From contig CAKSBF010000018.1 of assembly GCA_934438075.1 (NCBI GenBank), positions 1 through 21,687 of the forward strand: 21,687 nt of DNA. Reading direction: 5' to 3'. Of the stretch, positions 7,107-14,361 are shown in pieces. This DNA comes from an uncultured Clostridia bacterium (GTDB lineage: Bacteria > Bacillota > Clostridia > UBA1381 > UBA9506). Under the pieces are notes generated by a model. That model was not told where the DNA came from. It saw only the letters and a program-made list of their open reading frames with translations, and did no database searches. A program made the translations under genes and the position numbers. Position 1 is the first letter of the stretch. Every line of letters begins with the position of its first letter.

Positions 7107-8453
7107 ATGGCTTTGAAAAATTCGTATTTGGCCGAAATTATGGCAAGAGTTGAGAAGAGAAATCCTGCAGAACCGGAGTTCCATCAGGCAGTCCACGAGG
7201 TGCTGGAATCGTTGGAGCCGGTTGTAGAGAAATATCCTGAGTTCATCGAATCCGGTGTTATTGAAATGTTGGTTGAGCCGGAGCGTATTATTAAATTCCG
7301 TGTGCCATGGGTTGACGATAGCGGAAAGGTTCAGGTTAACCGTGGTTTTCGTATTCAGTTTAATAGTGCAATTGGTCCGTATAAGGGCGGCTTGCGTTTC
7401 CATCCCTCTGTTTACGAAGGAATTATTAAATTTTTAGGTTTTGAGCAGATTTTCAAAAACTCTTTGACCGGTTTGCCGATCGGCGGCGGTAAAGGTGGAA
7501 GTGACTTTGATCCGAAGGGCAAGTCCGATGCGGAGGTAATGCGTTTTTGTCAAAGCTTTATGACAGAGCTTTCCAAGCATATTGGGGCAGATACGGACGT
7601 TCCTGCCGGTGATATTGGTGTTGGCGCACGTGAAATTGGTTATATGTTTGGTCAGTATAAACGTTTGCGCAACGAATATACAGGAGTTTTGACCGGTAAA
7701 GGCTTGACTTATGGCGGAAGCTTGGTACGTACTGAGGCTACCGGTTATGGTCTGTGTTATTTTACCGATGAGATGCTTAAAGCGGCAGGCAAATCTTTCA
7801 AGGGTGCCACAGTTGCGATTTCCGGTTCCGGTAATGTAGCTATCTTTGCAACAGAAAAGGCAACACAGCTGGGTGCCAAAGTTGTTACCTTGAGTGACTC
7901 CAATGGCTATATTTATGATGAAAACGGTGTTGATTTGGATGTCGTTAAGAAAATTAAGCTGGAAGAAAGAAAGAGAATTTCCGAGTACGTGAAATATCAT
8001 CCGGAAGCTACTTACACGGAAGGTTGCTCCGGTGTCTGGACGGTAAAATGCGATATTGCTTTGCCTTGTGCAACACAAAATGAAATTAATGAGGAGTCCG
8101 CTAAGGCATTGGTTGCAAATGGCTGCTATGCCGTTGCAGAAGGTGCTAATATGCCTTCTACGCCGGAAGCGATTGCTGTGTTCCAGTCCAATGGCTTGTT
8201 GTTTGGACCGGCAAAAGCTGCAAATGCCGGCGGCGTTGCAACTTCTGCTTTGGAGATGAGCCAGAACTCTATGCGTTACAGCTGGACGTTTGAAGAAGTT
8301 GATGCAAAACTGAAACAAATTATGACAGATATTTATAAAAATGCCAGTGCTGCTGCAAAAGAATTTGGTATGGAAGGCAATCTCGTTGCAGGTGCAAATA
8401 TTGCCGGATTCATGAAAGTAGCTCGTTCTATGCAGGCTTATGGCGTAGTGTGA
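7107..8453 (+). CDS. gdhA: Glutamate dehydrogenase, hexameric, probably NADP-linked
   Basis: A 448-aa enzyme interconverting 2-oxoglutarate plus ammonia and glutamate. Substrate-domain signatures: YKGGLRFHPSV, the catalytic Lys in GGGKGGSD (K129) and the catalytic Asp in PAGDIGVGAREIGYM (D169), spaced exactly as in the Clostridium symbiosum enzyme. The nucleotide-binding fold has SGSGNVA, followed at the end of the second strand by 'TLSDSNG', which is close to the NADP-dependent E. coli enzyme ('ASDSSG') rather than the NAD-type Clostridium sequence, so biosynthetic NADPH use is more likely. The start at 7107 is supported by GAGGAGAGTGA upstream. It has its own promoter and is followed by a strong terminator, so it is a single-gene unit. 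Confidence 0.95.
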   Translation: MALKNSYLAEIMARVEKRNPAEPEFHQAVHEVLESLEPVVEKYPEFIESGVIEMLVEPERIIKFRVPWVDDSGKVQVNRGFRIQFNSAIGPYKGGLRFHPSVYEGIIKFLGFEQIFKNSLTGLPIGGGKGGSDFDPKGKSDAEVMRFCQSFMTELSKHIGADTDVPAGDIGVGAREIGYMFGQYKRLRNEYTGVLTGKGLTYGGSLVRTEATGYGLCYFTDEMLKAAGKSFKGATVAISGSGNVAIFATEKATQLGAKVVTLSDSNGYIYDENGVDLDVVKKIKLEERKRISEYVKYHPEATYTEGCSGVWTVKCDIALPCATQNEINEESAKALVANGCYAVAEGANMPSTPEAIAVFQSNGLLFGPAKAANAGGVATSALEMSQNSMRYSWTFEEVDAKLKQIMTDIYKNASAAAKEFGMEGNLVAGANIAGFMKVARSMQAYGVV

Positions 8454-8491
8454 TTTGCACGGTCTGTTAAAAAAGATTTTTGTAAAAAAGT

Positions 8492-8524
8492 AAATCCCTG
8501 CCGCATTTGCGGCAGGGATTTTTG
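8492..8524 (+). terminator. Rho-independent terminator of gdhA
   Basis: Perfect 13-bp stem AAATCCCTGCCGC (8492-8504) / GCGGCAGGGATTT (8509-8521) with a 4-nt loop and a T run continuing to 8523, 38 nt after the gdhA stop. Confidence 0.95.
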
Positions 8525-8533
8525 CATATTAAA

Positions 8534-8575
8534 AGAACCATCTCAACAAAAAACATTTGAGATGGTTCTCCTTTT
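8534..8575. terminator. Rho-independent terminator between convergent gdhA and the Clp gene
   Basis: Perfect 13-bp stem AGAACCATCTCAA (8534-8546) / TTGAGATGGTTCT (8557-8569), 10-nt loop. A T5 run at 8571-8575 follows on plus; on minus the stem is followed by TTTTAATAT. It lies 17 nt from the stop of the minus-strand Clp gene and is best read as its terminator, backing up the gdhA one. Confidence 0.9.
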
Positions 8576-8591
8576 TGTAAAATGGATAACT

Positions 8592-10922
8592 TTATTCTGT
8601 AATAGATACGATTTGTGTACTTATTTCTCCGTTTTGTACATCTATTATAATTTTGCTGTGCTTTTTCACTTCACCGCGAATTACTGCCTCGGCAATCGGA
8701 TTTTGAATATATTTTTCAATCGTCCTGCGCAGAGGGCGCGCACCAAATTTTACATCATAACCTTTTTTCATCACAAAATCTTTTGCTGCCTCGGAGACGT
8801 CTAATATCATATTCTTTCGGAATAGTTCTTCTGCAAGCTCGCGCAGCATGAGATTAACAATTTCCTTCAGTTCTTCCCGTTTCAGCTGGTTAAAAATAAT
8901 TACATCGTCAATTCGATTTAAAAATTCCGGTCGGAAGATTTCTTTCAGTGCCGTCTGCACGTTGTTTGTAATAGAGCTTTCCTCGGTTTTGTTAAAACCA
9001 TACCCTGACGTATGCAGGTTAGAACCGGCATTTGAGGTCATGATAATAACAGTATTTTCAAAGTTAACCATGCGGCCATGACTGTCTGCCACGCGACCGT
9101 CATCTAAGATTTGCAGCAAAATGTTGAACACATCCTGATGTGCCTTCTCAATTTCATCCAGTAAAATGATGGAGTAAGGCTTTCTGCGCACCTTTTCTGT
9201 CAATTGACCGGCCTCGTCATAGCCGACATATCCCGGGGGTGCTCCGATGAGCTTGGATACGGTGTGTTTTTCCATATATTCTGACATATCCACGCGAATC
9301 ATTGCTTCCTCGCTGTCAAACATTACTGCTGCGAGAGTTTTGGCAAGCTCTGTTTTTCCAACACCTGTAGGACCTACAAAAATAAAAGAAGCGGGCCGAC
9401 GGTCTTTGGTTAAATGCGCGCGGTTACGGCGAATTGCCTGAGCTACCAGTTCAATAGCGTGTTTTTGTCCTATCACATGCTCAGATAGCCTGTTTTCTAA
9501 TTCTAGAAGTTTTTGGCTTTCTGCTTCGGTGATGCTCTTGACGGGAATGTTTGTCCAATCCTCAATTACGGAGGCGACATCCTCAACGGTTAAGTCGATG
9601 TCTATTCCGCTTGCATCGAGTGCGTTAATTTGTTCTACCACGGCGCACTCCTTTGCTTTTAGTTCGGCAGCTTTTTGATAATCTTCAGGTGAGTCTCCCG
9701 AGACAGCATTTTCTTTTTCTAATTGAATTTTACGAAGCTCGTCTTTTAACTGAGTCATATGCATCAAGGCTTCATTATGCAAATTAGCTTTTGAACCTGC
9801 CTCGTCGATAATATCAATTGCCTTATCGGGCAAAAAGCGGTCGGTTATATAACGTTCAGACATAATGGCTGCTTGCTCCGCTACTTCGTCCGAAATTTTT
9901 ACATGATGAAACTTTTCGTAATATTCACGGATTCCTTTTAAAATTTCTACCGTATCGGCAATGCTTGGCTCGTTAATCATAACAGGCTGAAAACGCCGTT
10001 CTAGAGCAGAATCCTTCTCAATGTGCTTGCGGTATTCATCCAAAGTGGTTGCGCCGAGTACCTGTATATCACCGCGCGCAAGTGCCGGTTTTAATATATT
10101 TGCAGCACTCATGGCTCCTTCAGCATCTCCGGCTCCCACAATGTTGTGCAGTTCGTCAATGACCAAAATAATATTTCCAAGTTCTTTGGCCTCTTCCAAA
10201 ATCTTTTTCAGACGCGCTTCAAATTGACCTCGGAATTGTGTTCCTGCAACAATTGCTGTGAAGTCAAGGAGATATACCTCTTTATTATAAAGTTTTGGCG
10301 GAACGCGCTTTTCGGCAATGCGTACAGCAAGCCCTTCCGCTACAGCCGTTTTACCGACGCCGGGTTCTCCCAACAACACAGGATTGTTTTTAGAGCGTCG
10401 ATTGAGTATTTGAATGACGCGTTCAATTTCTTTATCTCTGCCAATTACACGGTCAATCAGTTTCTCAGAGGCTCTGCGCGTTAAATTGGTGCCAAAACCA
10501 TCCAAAAGACGCTGTTTTTCCTTTTTTTTCTTTTTTGTTGCTGTTTTAGTCGTTGAAGAAGAGGCATCCTGCTGGGAGGAGGCATTTTCTTCTTTTCCTA
10601 AAAAGCCGCGCAACATATTTCCGATATTCCCCATGGTGGCGAGAGGGCTGTTTTCGCCGTCTTCAGAGTCCAGCGCTTCAAAATCCTCTTCGCTCATATC
10701 GCCCACTTCAGACATTAGCTGCTGCATCTCCGCATTCATTTTATCAAATTCTTCGCTAGATACACCCATTTGTTTTAAAAGGTTGTCTACCGGACCGATA
10801 TTTAATTCGCGCGCACATTGGGCGCAATAACCATCCGTTGTTTGCTGACCGCTTGAAGGGTCAACTTTGTTGACAAAAACAACCGCTGGGTTTTTTTTGC
10901 ATCGTGTACATAATAACATCAT
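8592..10922 (-). CDS. clpE: ClpE-type AAA+ unfoldase with N-terminal zinc finger
   Basis: A 776-aa Hsp100 ATPase. Residues 5-36 form a C4 zinc motif (C5-x2-C8 and C33-x2-C36) instead of the usual double Clp_N domain, the hallmark of the ClpE subgroup. An acidic linker and a Lys-rich stretch (about 125-136) follow. AAA module 1 has Walker A GEPGVGKT (185-192) and Walker B VIDELH (254-259). A short middle region (about 380-440) precedes AAA module 2 with GPTGVGKT (517-524) and LLDEIEKAH. A YGF tripeptide in the module-2 loop (TSGYGFNK) matches the [hydrophobic]-G-F contact with ClpP, so it probably feeds unfolded proteins to ClpP; clpP is not in the window. Two ATGs overlap at 10922 and 10919; the first is chosen, 9 nt after GGTGAT. 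No CtsR heptad repeats were found upstream, unusual for a Bacillus-type clpE. It is divergent from sigG. The alternative label is ClpC-like subunit lacking its N domain. Confidence 0.9.
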   Translation of the reverse strand: MMLLCTRCKKNPAVVFVNKVDPSSGQQTTDGYCAQCARELNIGPVDNLLKQMGVSSEEFDKMNAEMQQLMSEVGDMSEEDFEALDSEDGENSPLATMGNIGNMLRGFLGKEENASSQQDASSSTTKTATKKKKKEKQRLLDGFGTNLTRRASEKLIDRVIGRDKEIERVIQILNRRSKNNPVLLGEPGVGKTAVAEGLAVRIAEKRVPPKLYNKEVYLLDFTAIVAGTQFRGQFEARLKKILEEAKELGNIILVIDELHNIVGAGDAEGAMSAANILKPALARGDIQVLGATTLDEYRKHIEKDSALERRFQPVMINEPSIADTVEILKGIREYYEKFHHVKISDEVAEQAAIMSERYITDRFLPDKAIDIIDEAGSKANLHNEALMHMTQLKDELRKIQLEKENAVSGDSPEDYQKAAELKAKECAVVEQINALDASGIDIDLTVEDVASVIEDWTNIPVKSITEAESQKLLELENRLSEHVIGQKHAIELVAQAIRRNRAHLTKDRRPASFIFVGPTGVGKTELAKTLAAVMFDSEEAMIRVDMSEYMEKHTVSKLIGAPPGYVGYDEAGQLTEKVRRKPYSIILLDEIEKAHQDVFNILLQILDDGRVADSHGRMVNFENTVIIMTSNAGSNLHTSGYGFNKTEESSITNNVQTALKEIFRPEFLNRIDDVIIFNQLKREELKEIVNLMLRELAEELFRKNMILDVSEAAKDFVMKKGYDVKFGARPLRRTIEKYIQNPIAEAVIRGEVKKHSKIIIDVQNGEISTQIVSITE

Positions 10923-11033
10923 TCTATCATATCACCCTTTTATATTCATCATACATAATCTTTTTGTTCAAGCTTTTTTAATAATGGCGTGTTGTTCAAT
11001 GACATACACGTCAATATTTCTATTCTTTTACCT

Positions 11034-11061
11034 ATTATAGCATATCCTTAACGATTGTAAA
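11034..11061 (-). promoter_or_regulatory. SigA-type promoter of the Clp gene
   Basis: On the minus strand TTTACA (11061-11056), 16-nt spacer, TATAAT (11039-11034). Predicted start near 11027, leaving a leader of roughly 105 nt. No CtsR or CIRCE-type repeat is seen in or around it. Confidence 0.65.
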
Positions 11062-11125
11062 AGACAAATCGATAAAAGTTTACAACTTTGCAATATTTTA
11101 AGAAAAATGTTCCTAACCATATATT

Positions 11126-11155
11126 GTATATTTTTTACTGAAATTGGAAATTATA
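11126..11155 (+). promoter_or_regulatory. Candidate sigma-F promoter of sigG
   Basis: GTATA (11126-11130), 15-nt spacer, GGAAATTATA (11146-11155). This fits the forespore sigma-F pattern (GYWTA and GG-n-r-A-n-A-n-T-w) at all but one specified position, and sigG is a known sigma-F target in Bacillus. Predicted leader about 40 nt. Inferred from the consensus. Confidence 0.55.
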
Positions 11156-11202
11156 CTTTTTGTACCATTCAACTCACATTCCATAAAGGCAGGGTGAAAA
11201 AA

Positions 11203-11973
11203 ATGGCAAATAAAGTAGAAATATGCGGTGTAAATACATCAAAACTTCCGGTTTTGTCGAATGAAGAAAAGATAGAATTATTTGAAAGAATAAAACAAGG
11301 AGATATGCAGGCACGTGAAACTTTTATCAGCGGCAATCTCCGGCTGGTGCTTAGCGTTATTCAACGTTTTGCAAGCAGGGGAGAGAATCCGGATGATTTA
11401 TTTCAAATTGGTTGTATTGGGCTGATTAAGGCGATTGACCATTTTGATACTTCGTTTCAGGTAAAATTTTCAACCTATGCGGTTCCGATGATAATTGGAG
11501 AAATAAGAAGGTATTTACGGGATAATAATTCGATACGTGTCAGTCGTTCGATGAGAGATGTTGCCTATAAAACTCTTAAGGCAAAAGAGAACTATATTAA
11601 TGCATATTCAAAAGAACCAACAGTTGAGGAGCTTTCAAAACTGATTGATATTCCAAAAGAAGATATTGTCTTTGCGTTGGAGGCGATTCAGGATCCCGTT
11701 TCTTTGTACGAACCTGCCTATAATGATGGGACAGATACTATTTTTGTTATGGATCAGGTGAAAGATACAAAAAATACGGATGAGTCATGGTTGGAGGAAA
11801 TTGCTTTGCGCGAAGCAATGAAACGATTGACTGATCGCGAAAAGCATATTATTAATTTGCGCTTTTTTTCCGGAAGAACACAAATGGAAGTAGCGGACGA
11901 AATTGGTATTTCGCAGGCACAGGTATCAAGATTGGAAAAGGGAGCGTTGGATAGGATGAAGAAGTATATTTGA
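11203..11973 (+). CDS. sigG: RNA polymerase sporulation sigma factor SigG
   Basis: A 256-aa sigma-70 family factor that directs late forespore gene expression. The N-terminus NKVEICGVNTSKLPVL is diagnostic of SigG and separates it from SigF. Region 2 (GNLRLVLSVIQRF...DDLFQIGCIGLIKAIDHFD), region 3 and region 4 with the recognition helix (TQMEVADEIGISQAQVSRLEK) are all intact. The start at 11203 is preceded by GGCAGGGTGA; an upstream in-frame ATG at 11107 adds unrelated residues and would place the promoter inside the gene. In many Bacilli and Clostridia this gene follows spoIIGA-sigE; here it stands alone, divergent from a Clp unfoldase, so any read-through control from sigE transcription is absent. 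It shows that the organism is, or descends from, a spore former. Confidence 0.97.
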   Translation: MANKVEICGVNTSKLPVLSNEEKIELFERIKQGDMQARETFISGNLRLVLSVIQRFASRGENPDDLFQIGCIGLIKAIDHFDTSFQVKFSTYAVPMIIGEIRRYLRDNNSIRVSRSMRDVAYKTLKAKENYINAYSKEPTVEELSKLIDIPKEDIVFALEAIQDPVSLYEPAYNDGTDTIFVMDQVKDTKNTDESWLEEIALREAMKRLTDREKHIINLRFFSGRTQMEVADEIGISQAQVSRLEKGALDRMKKYI

Positions 11974-11999
11974 TGAGGTAGATGAATAATTTATTATCA

Positions 12000-12247
12000 C
12001 ATTTTGAGCAGACTCAAAATGCTCCTTCATCAATCAAACGCTTTGCGCTCACTTGATGAGTGTTTGCGGCGTGCTTCGTTCGCGTGTTGCTCGCCGCTTC
12101 GAACACCGAGCAGTGTGGAATCTGCGGCGCATGTTCGCGGATTCCACAGATTTCAGTCAGAGGGGGATTCCCTCTGACAACTTCCCGGAATCTGCATGTC
12201 TTTTGCAGTGCAGAGCGAAAACATACTCACTCATAAATTTATTTATG
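12000..12247. repeat. Hairpin-dense intergenic region, possible palindromic repeat element
   Basis: The 308-nt gap after sigG holds no believable gene but at least five inverted repeats: CATTTTGAG/CTCAAAATG (12000-12008/12013-12021, perfect); CATCAA/TTGATG (12028-12033/12053-12058); GTGTT-GCGGCG/CGCCGC-AACAC (12060-12106, small bulge); TGTGGAATCTGCG/CGCGGATTCCACA (12114-12126/12136-12148, one G-U); GTCAGAGGG/CCCTCTGAC (12156-12164/12170-12178, perfect). A weaker CATAAAT/ATTTATG lies at 12232-12247. GGAATCTGC occurs twice (12117 and 12187). The stretch looks richer in G+C than its flanks. No T tract follows the stems, so it is not an ordinary terminator. It may be a dispersed palindromic element or a structured RNA. 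Confidence 0.6.
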
Positions 12248-12281
12248 TGTTTACGCACAAATAAACTGCATCTATAAATTA

Positions 12282-13133
12282 TCATTTATTAATCTTTTTC
12301 AAAATTTTTAACAGCGCATTGTGTGCTAAAATAAATTTTTCCTCACTGCTATGTTCTAATTTTTCCATTTTATCTGTAGTTTCCAAAGCAGCAAGGCCAT
12401 CGAAACTGCCTAAATGCGGTTCGAGACTTAAAAAGCCGCGGTAGTTTGCCGAGAGCAGCTGAGTAAGTAACCATTCTACATTTCCGGCGCCGGCACCTGC
12501 GGGAACAACATCGCCATTTGGCAGGGCGTCTTTGATGTGCATGTACTTCACATAAGGAGACAGCATTTGAAAGGCTTCTTTTGTATCCTGACCGCACTGA
12601 ACAAAGTTTGCCGGATCGAATACGGCGCGTAGATTGGGAGAGTCAATTTCCTTGAAAATATCCAAACATCTCTCAGCAATATCTCCGTAAATATCTTTTT
12701 CGTTTTCGTGTAGCAGAACGATATTATTTTTTTCAGCAAGTGCAGTCATTTTTTCCATTCGGCGCAGTACCTCACTGCGATATTTTTTCGCGGGTTGATC
12801 TTGCGGCAGAAAAAAACTGAAAATACGAATGTATTTTGTCCCCAAAGTTTTTGCAATGTTTATAGTATGCTGTACGACGGAGAGATGTTCTTCAAAATCA
12901 TCCGTTATTGCAATCTTTCCAATGGGTGAACCAATAGAAGAGGCCAGAATGCCGTACTTCTCCATACAAGCTGCAAGCTCGGTCATTTCTGTGTCCGTTA
13001 AAACAGAAATGTTTTTGCCGTTAATGCCGCGCGGTTCAAAATAATGAATTCCAAGTCGTTTCAGTGCTTCAAACTGTTTCAATATGTTGCTGTCAATTTC
13101 ATCGGAAAAGCCTGAGAGAATAAAATTTTCCAC
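12282..13133 (-). CDS. Sugar-phosphate isomerase/epimerase, TIM barrel
   Basis: A 283-aa xylose-isomerase-like TIM-barrel protein. Family metal-site residues appear in order: E143 in LLHENEKDIYG, D173 in AVFDPANF, H199 in YMHIKDA and E238 in LSLEPHL. The HENEKDIYG and FDPANF motifs are those of the IolE/hexulose-phosphate isomerase-like branch, distinct from the epimerase near the left edge. The substrate is unknown. The start is taken as GTG at 13133, 8 nt after AGGAGG; an in-frame GTG at 13142 overlaps that ribosome site and is unlikely. It is divergent from an AraC regulator, whose -35 box forms an inverted repeat with that of this gene. The gene appears to be alone in its unit: downstream there is only the hairpin-rich gap after sigG. 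Confidence 0.87.
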   Translation of the reverse strand: MENFILSGFSDEIDSNILKQFEALKRLGIHYFEPRGINGKNISVLTDTEMTELAACMEKYGILASSIGSPIGKIAITDDFEEHLSVVQHTINIAKTLGTKYIRIFSFFLPQDQPAKKYRSEVLRRMEKMTALAEKNNIVLLHENEKDIYGDIAERCLDIFKEIDSPNLRAVFDPANFVQCGQDTKEAFQMLSPYVKYMHIKDALPNGDVVPAGAGAGNVEWLLTQLLSANYRGFLSLEPHLGSFDGLAALETTDKMEKLEHSSEEKFILAHNALLKILKKINK

Positions 13134-13159
13134 AGGTGCCACCTCCTGATTTTTTTGTT

Positions 13160-13188
13160 ATCATATCACTTTATTTTTCTAGTTTCAA
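13160..13188 (-). promoter_or_regulatory. SigA-type promoter of the second epimerase
   Basis: On the minus strand TTGAAA (13188-13183), 17-nt spacer, TATGAT (13165-13160). The same two hexamers and spacing are used by the divergent AraC promoter 21 bp away. Confidence 0.75.
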
Positions 13189-13221
13189 GTGCAATATTGA
13201 GAAAAAACTTGAAAATATTGC
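13183..13221. promoter_or_regulatory. Interleaved inverted repeats spanning both -35 boxes
   Basis: TTTCAAGT (13183-13190) and ACTTGAAA (13207-13214) are perfect inverted repeats that contain the two divergent -35 hexamers. GCAATATT (13191-13198) and AATATTGC (13214-13221) form a second perfect inverted pair. One protein bound here would act on both promoters; the AraC product encoded alongside is the obvious candidate. Confidence 0.55.
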
Positions 13222-13237
13222 TCATATGTGTTATGAT
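13209..13237 (+). promoter_or_regulatory. SigA-type promoter of the second AraC regulator
   Basis: TTGAAA (13209-13214), 17-nt spacer, TATGAT (13232-13237). Predicted start near 13244, about 15 nt before the GTG start, so a very short leader holding just the GGGAGG site. Confidence 0.75.
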
Positions 13238-13258
13238 ATGCGAAGGGAGGCGATGACA

Positions 13259-14053
13259 GTGCAGGGACTGTTTTGGGGCGAACGTTCAGTGGCAAGTCGT
13301 CCGGTGCGAGAGACATTCCAGCTTCATATGCATGAATTTTTTGAAATTTTTATTTTCCTGGATGGTGATACAGATTACGTCGTGGAAGGGAACAGTTATT
13401 TTTTGCGCCCAAATGATGTGATTATCATTAACCGCAACGAAATGCATCGCGCATATCATAAAACGCAAAAACGCTACGAGCGTATTGTGTTTCACATTAT
13501 GCCTGACTTTTTTGTGAAAAATCATTGCGAAGAATATATGAAAGTTTTTCAGGAGCATGATCTTGGCAAAAAAAATAAAATTTCAGCAGAGCTGGCGGAA
13601 AGCTCAGGTTTTTTGGATGCCGTACGGCGTTGGCTTCGCTATACGGACAATGGCAGAAAAATAGATACCGCAATTGCAAATTGTATTTTGGTTGAGATGC
13701 TGTATATTTTAAATAATATTCAGTTTTTGTATGAAGATAATAGTGATAACACCACCATTTCTCAAATCATTTATTATATTAATAAGAATTTTAAAAATAA
13801 AATTACTTTGGACGACCTTGCGGAGCAGTTTTATCTTTCTAAATATCATTTGTGCCGTATTTTTAAGGGAGCGACGGGACACACGGTAGTGAGCTATATT
13901 AACAAACGCCGCATTGCCGAGACAAAAGAGCTTTACAAGTCGGGAATGAGTATTAGCAATGCTTGCGTTGAGGCGGGGTTTTCCAGTTATACCTCTTTTT
14001 ATAAAGCATATCGAAAGCAATTTGGCGTAATACCGAAATTCGGGCTGCGGTAG
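13259..14053 (+). CDS. AraC family transcriptional regulator
   Basis: A 264-aa regulator. The N-terminal cupin-like ligand domain contains LHMHEFFEIFIFLDGD, then YFLRPNDVIIINRNEMHRA (about residues 22-65). The C-terminal 100 residues hold two helix-turn-helix units: ITLDDLAEQFYLSKYHLCRIFK and MSISNACVEAGFSSYTSFYKAYRK, with the usual closing FGVIPK. GTG at 13259 is taken as the start because GGGAGG lies 8 nt upstream; ATG at 13253 is only 2 nt from that site, and longer in-frame starts lie upstream of the promoter. It probably controls the divergent epimerase gene and perhaps itself through the shared operator. Its inducer is unknown. Confidence 0.9.
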   Translation: MQGLFWGERSVASRPVRETFQLHMHEFFEIFIFLDGDTDYVVEGNSYFLRPNDVIIINRNEMHRAYHKTQKRYERIVFHIMPDFFVKNHCEEYMKVFQEHDLGKKNKISAELAESSGFLDAVRRWLRYTDNGRKIDTAIANCILVEMLYILNNIQFLYEDNSDNTTISQIIYYINKNFKNKITLDDLAEQFYLSKYHLCRIFKGATGHTVVSYINKRRIAETKELYKSGMSISNACVEAGFSSYTSFYKAYRKQFGVIPKFGLR

Positions 14054-14060
14054 TTTTTTT
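14031..14060 (+). terminator. Weak terminator overlapping the end of the AraC gene
   Basis: TACCG (14031-14035) / CGGTA (14048-14052), a 5-bp stem that includes the stop codon, followed by a T7 run (14054-14060). Weak stem but well-placed T tract. The rest of the 308-nt gap to the acetyltransferase is A/T-rich and holds only the promoter and near-palindrome listed separately. Confidence 0.4.
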
Positions 14061-14195
14061 ATCTGTCGGCAGTTTATAGTTTCATGTTTTTTAAGTGAAT
14101 TTTGAAGTGATTTATAGTGTTATATAACGAAAAAATGCTGCATAACAGATTTGTTGTATTAATCATTGTCGTCTAAAAGCAATTTTTAAAAATCG

Positions 14196-14224
14196 TTGAC
14201 AATAGGTCCTAGCAGCATTATAAT
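14196..14224 (+). promoter_or_regulatory. Perfect-consensus SigA promoter of the GNAT gene
   Basis: TTGACA (14196-14201), 17-nt spacer, TATAAT (14219-14224): exact consensus at both boxes with ideal spacing. Predicted start near 14231, leader about 130 nt. A promoter this strong normally needs a repressor; see the overlapping palindrome. Confidence 0.85.
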
Positions 14225-14232
14225 GTTGCTAG
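14209..14232. promoter_or_regulatory. 24-bp near-palindrome over the -10 box (candidate operator)
   Basis: Half-sites CTAGCA-G-CATTAT and ATAATG-T-TGCTAG form a 24-bp palindrome with one mismatched pair, centred on the -10 box. Its size and position fit a dimeric MarR- or TetR-type repressor blocking polymerase. No gene for such a repressor is in the window. Confidence 0.5.
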
Positions 14233-14361
14233 CGAATCGTGTTTAACTATGAATAGAAAATGGCGCCTTTATTAGCGAAGTGTAAAAGATGGATTGGCAA
14301 GAGAAAAATTTTGAATTTCGCTTGTGTCGGCGATCCATTTGACCAACAAGGAGAAAGTGTA

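Noticed and set aside
7434..8318. A 294-codon open frame antisense to gdhA
   Set aside because: It is a codon-bias shadow of a clear gene; the sequence is Cys/Phe/Asn-rich with no domain and no ribosome site.
12053..12277. A 74-codon plus-strand open frame in the gap after sigG
   Set aside because: It lies wholly inside the hairpin-rich region, has no ribosome site, and its Arg/Cys-rich sequence follows from the palindromes rather than a protein fold.
14260..14361. An upstream ATG start for the GNAT protein
   Set aside because: No ribosome site there, while the ATG at 14362 has AAGGAG and begins at the normal family N-terminus.
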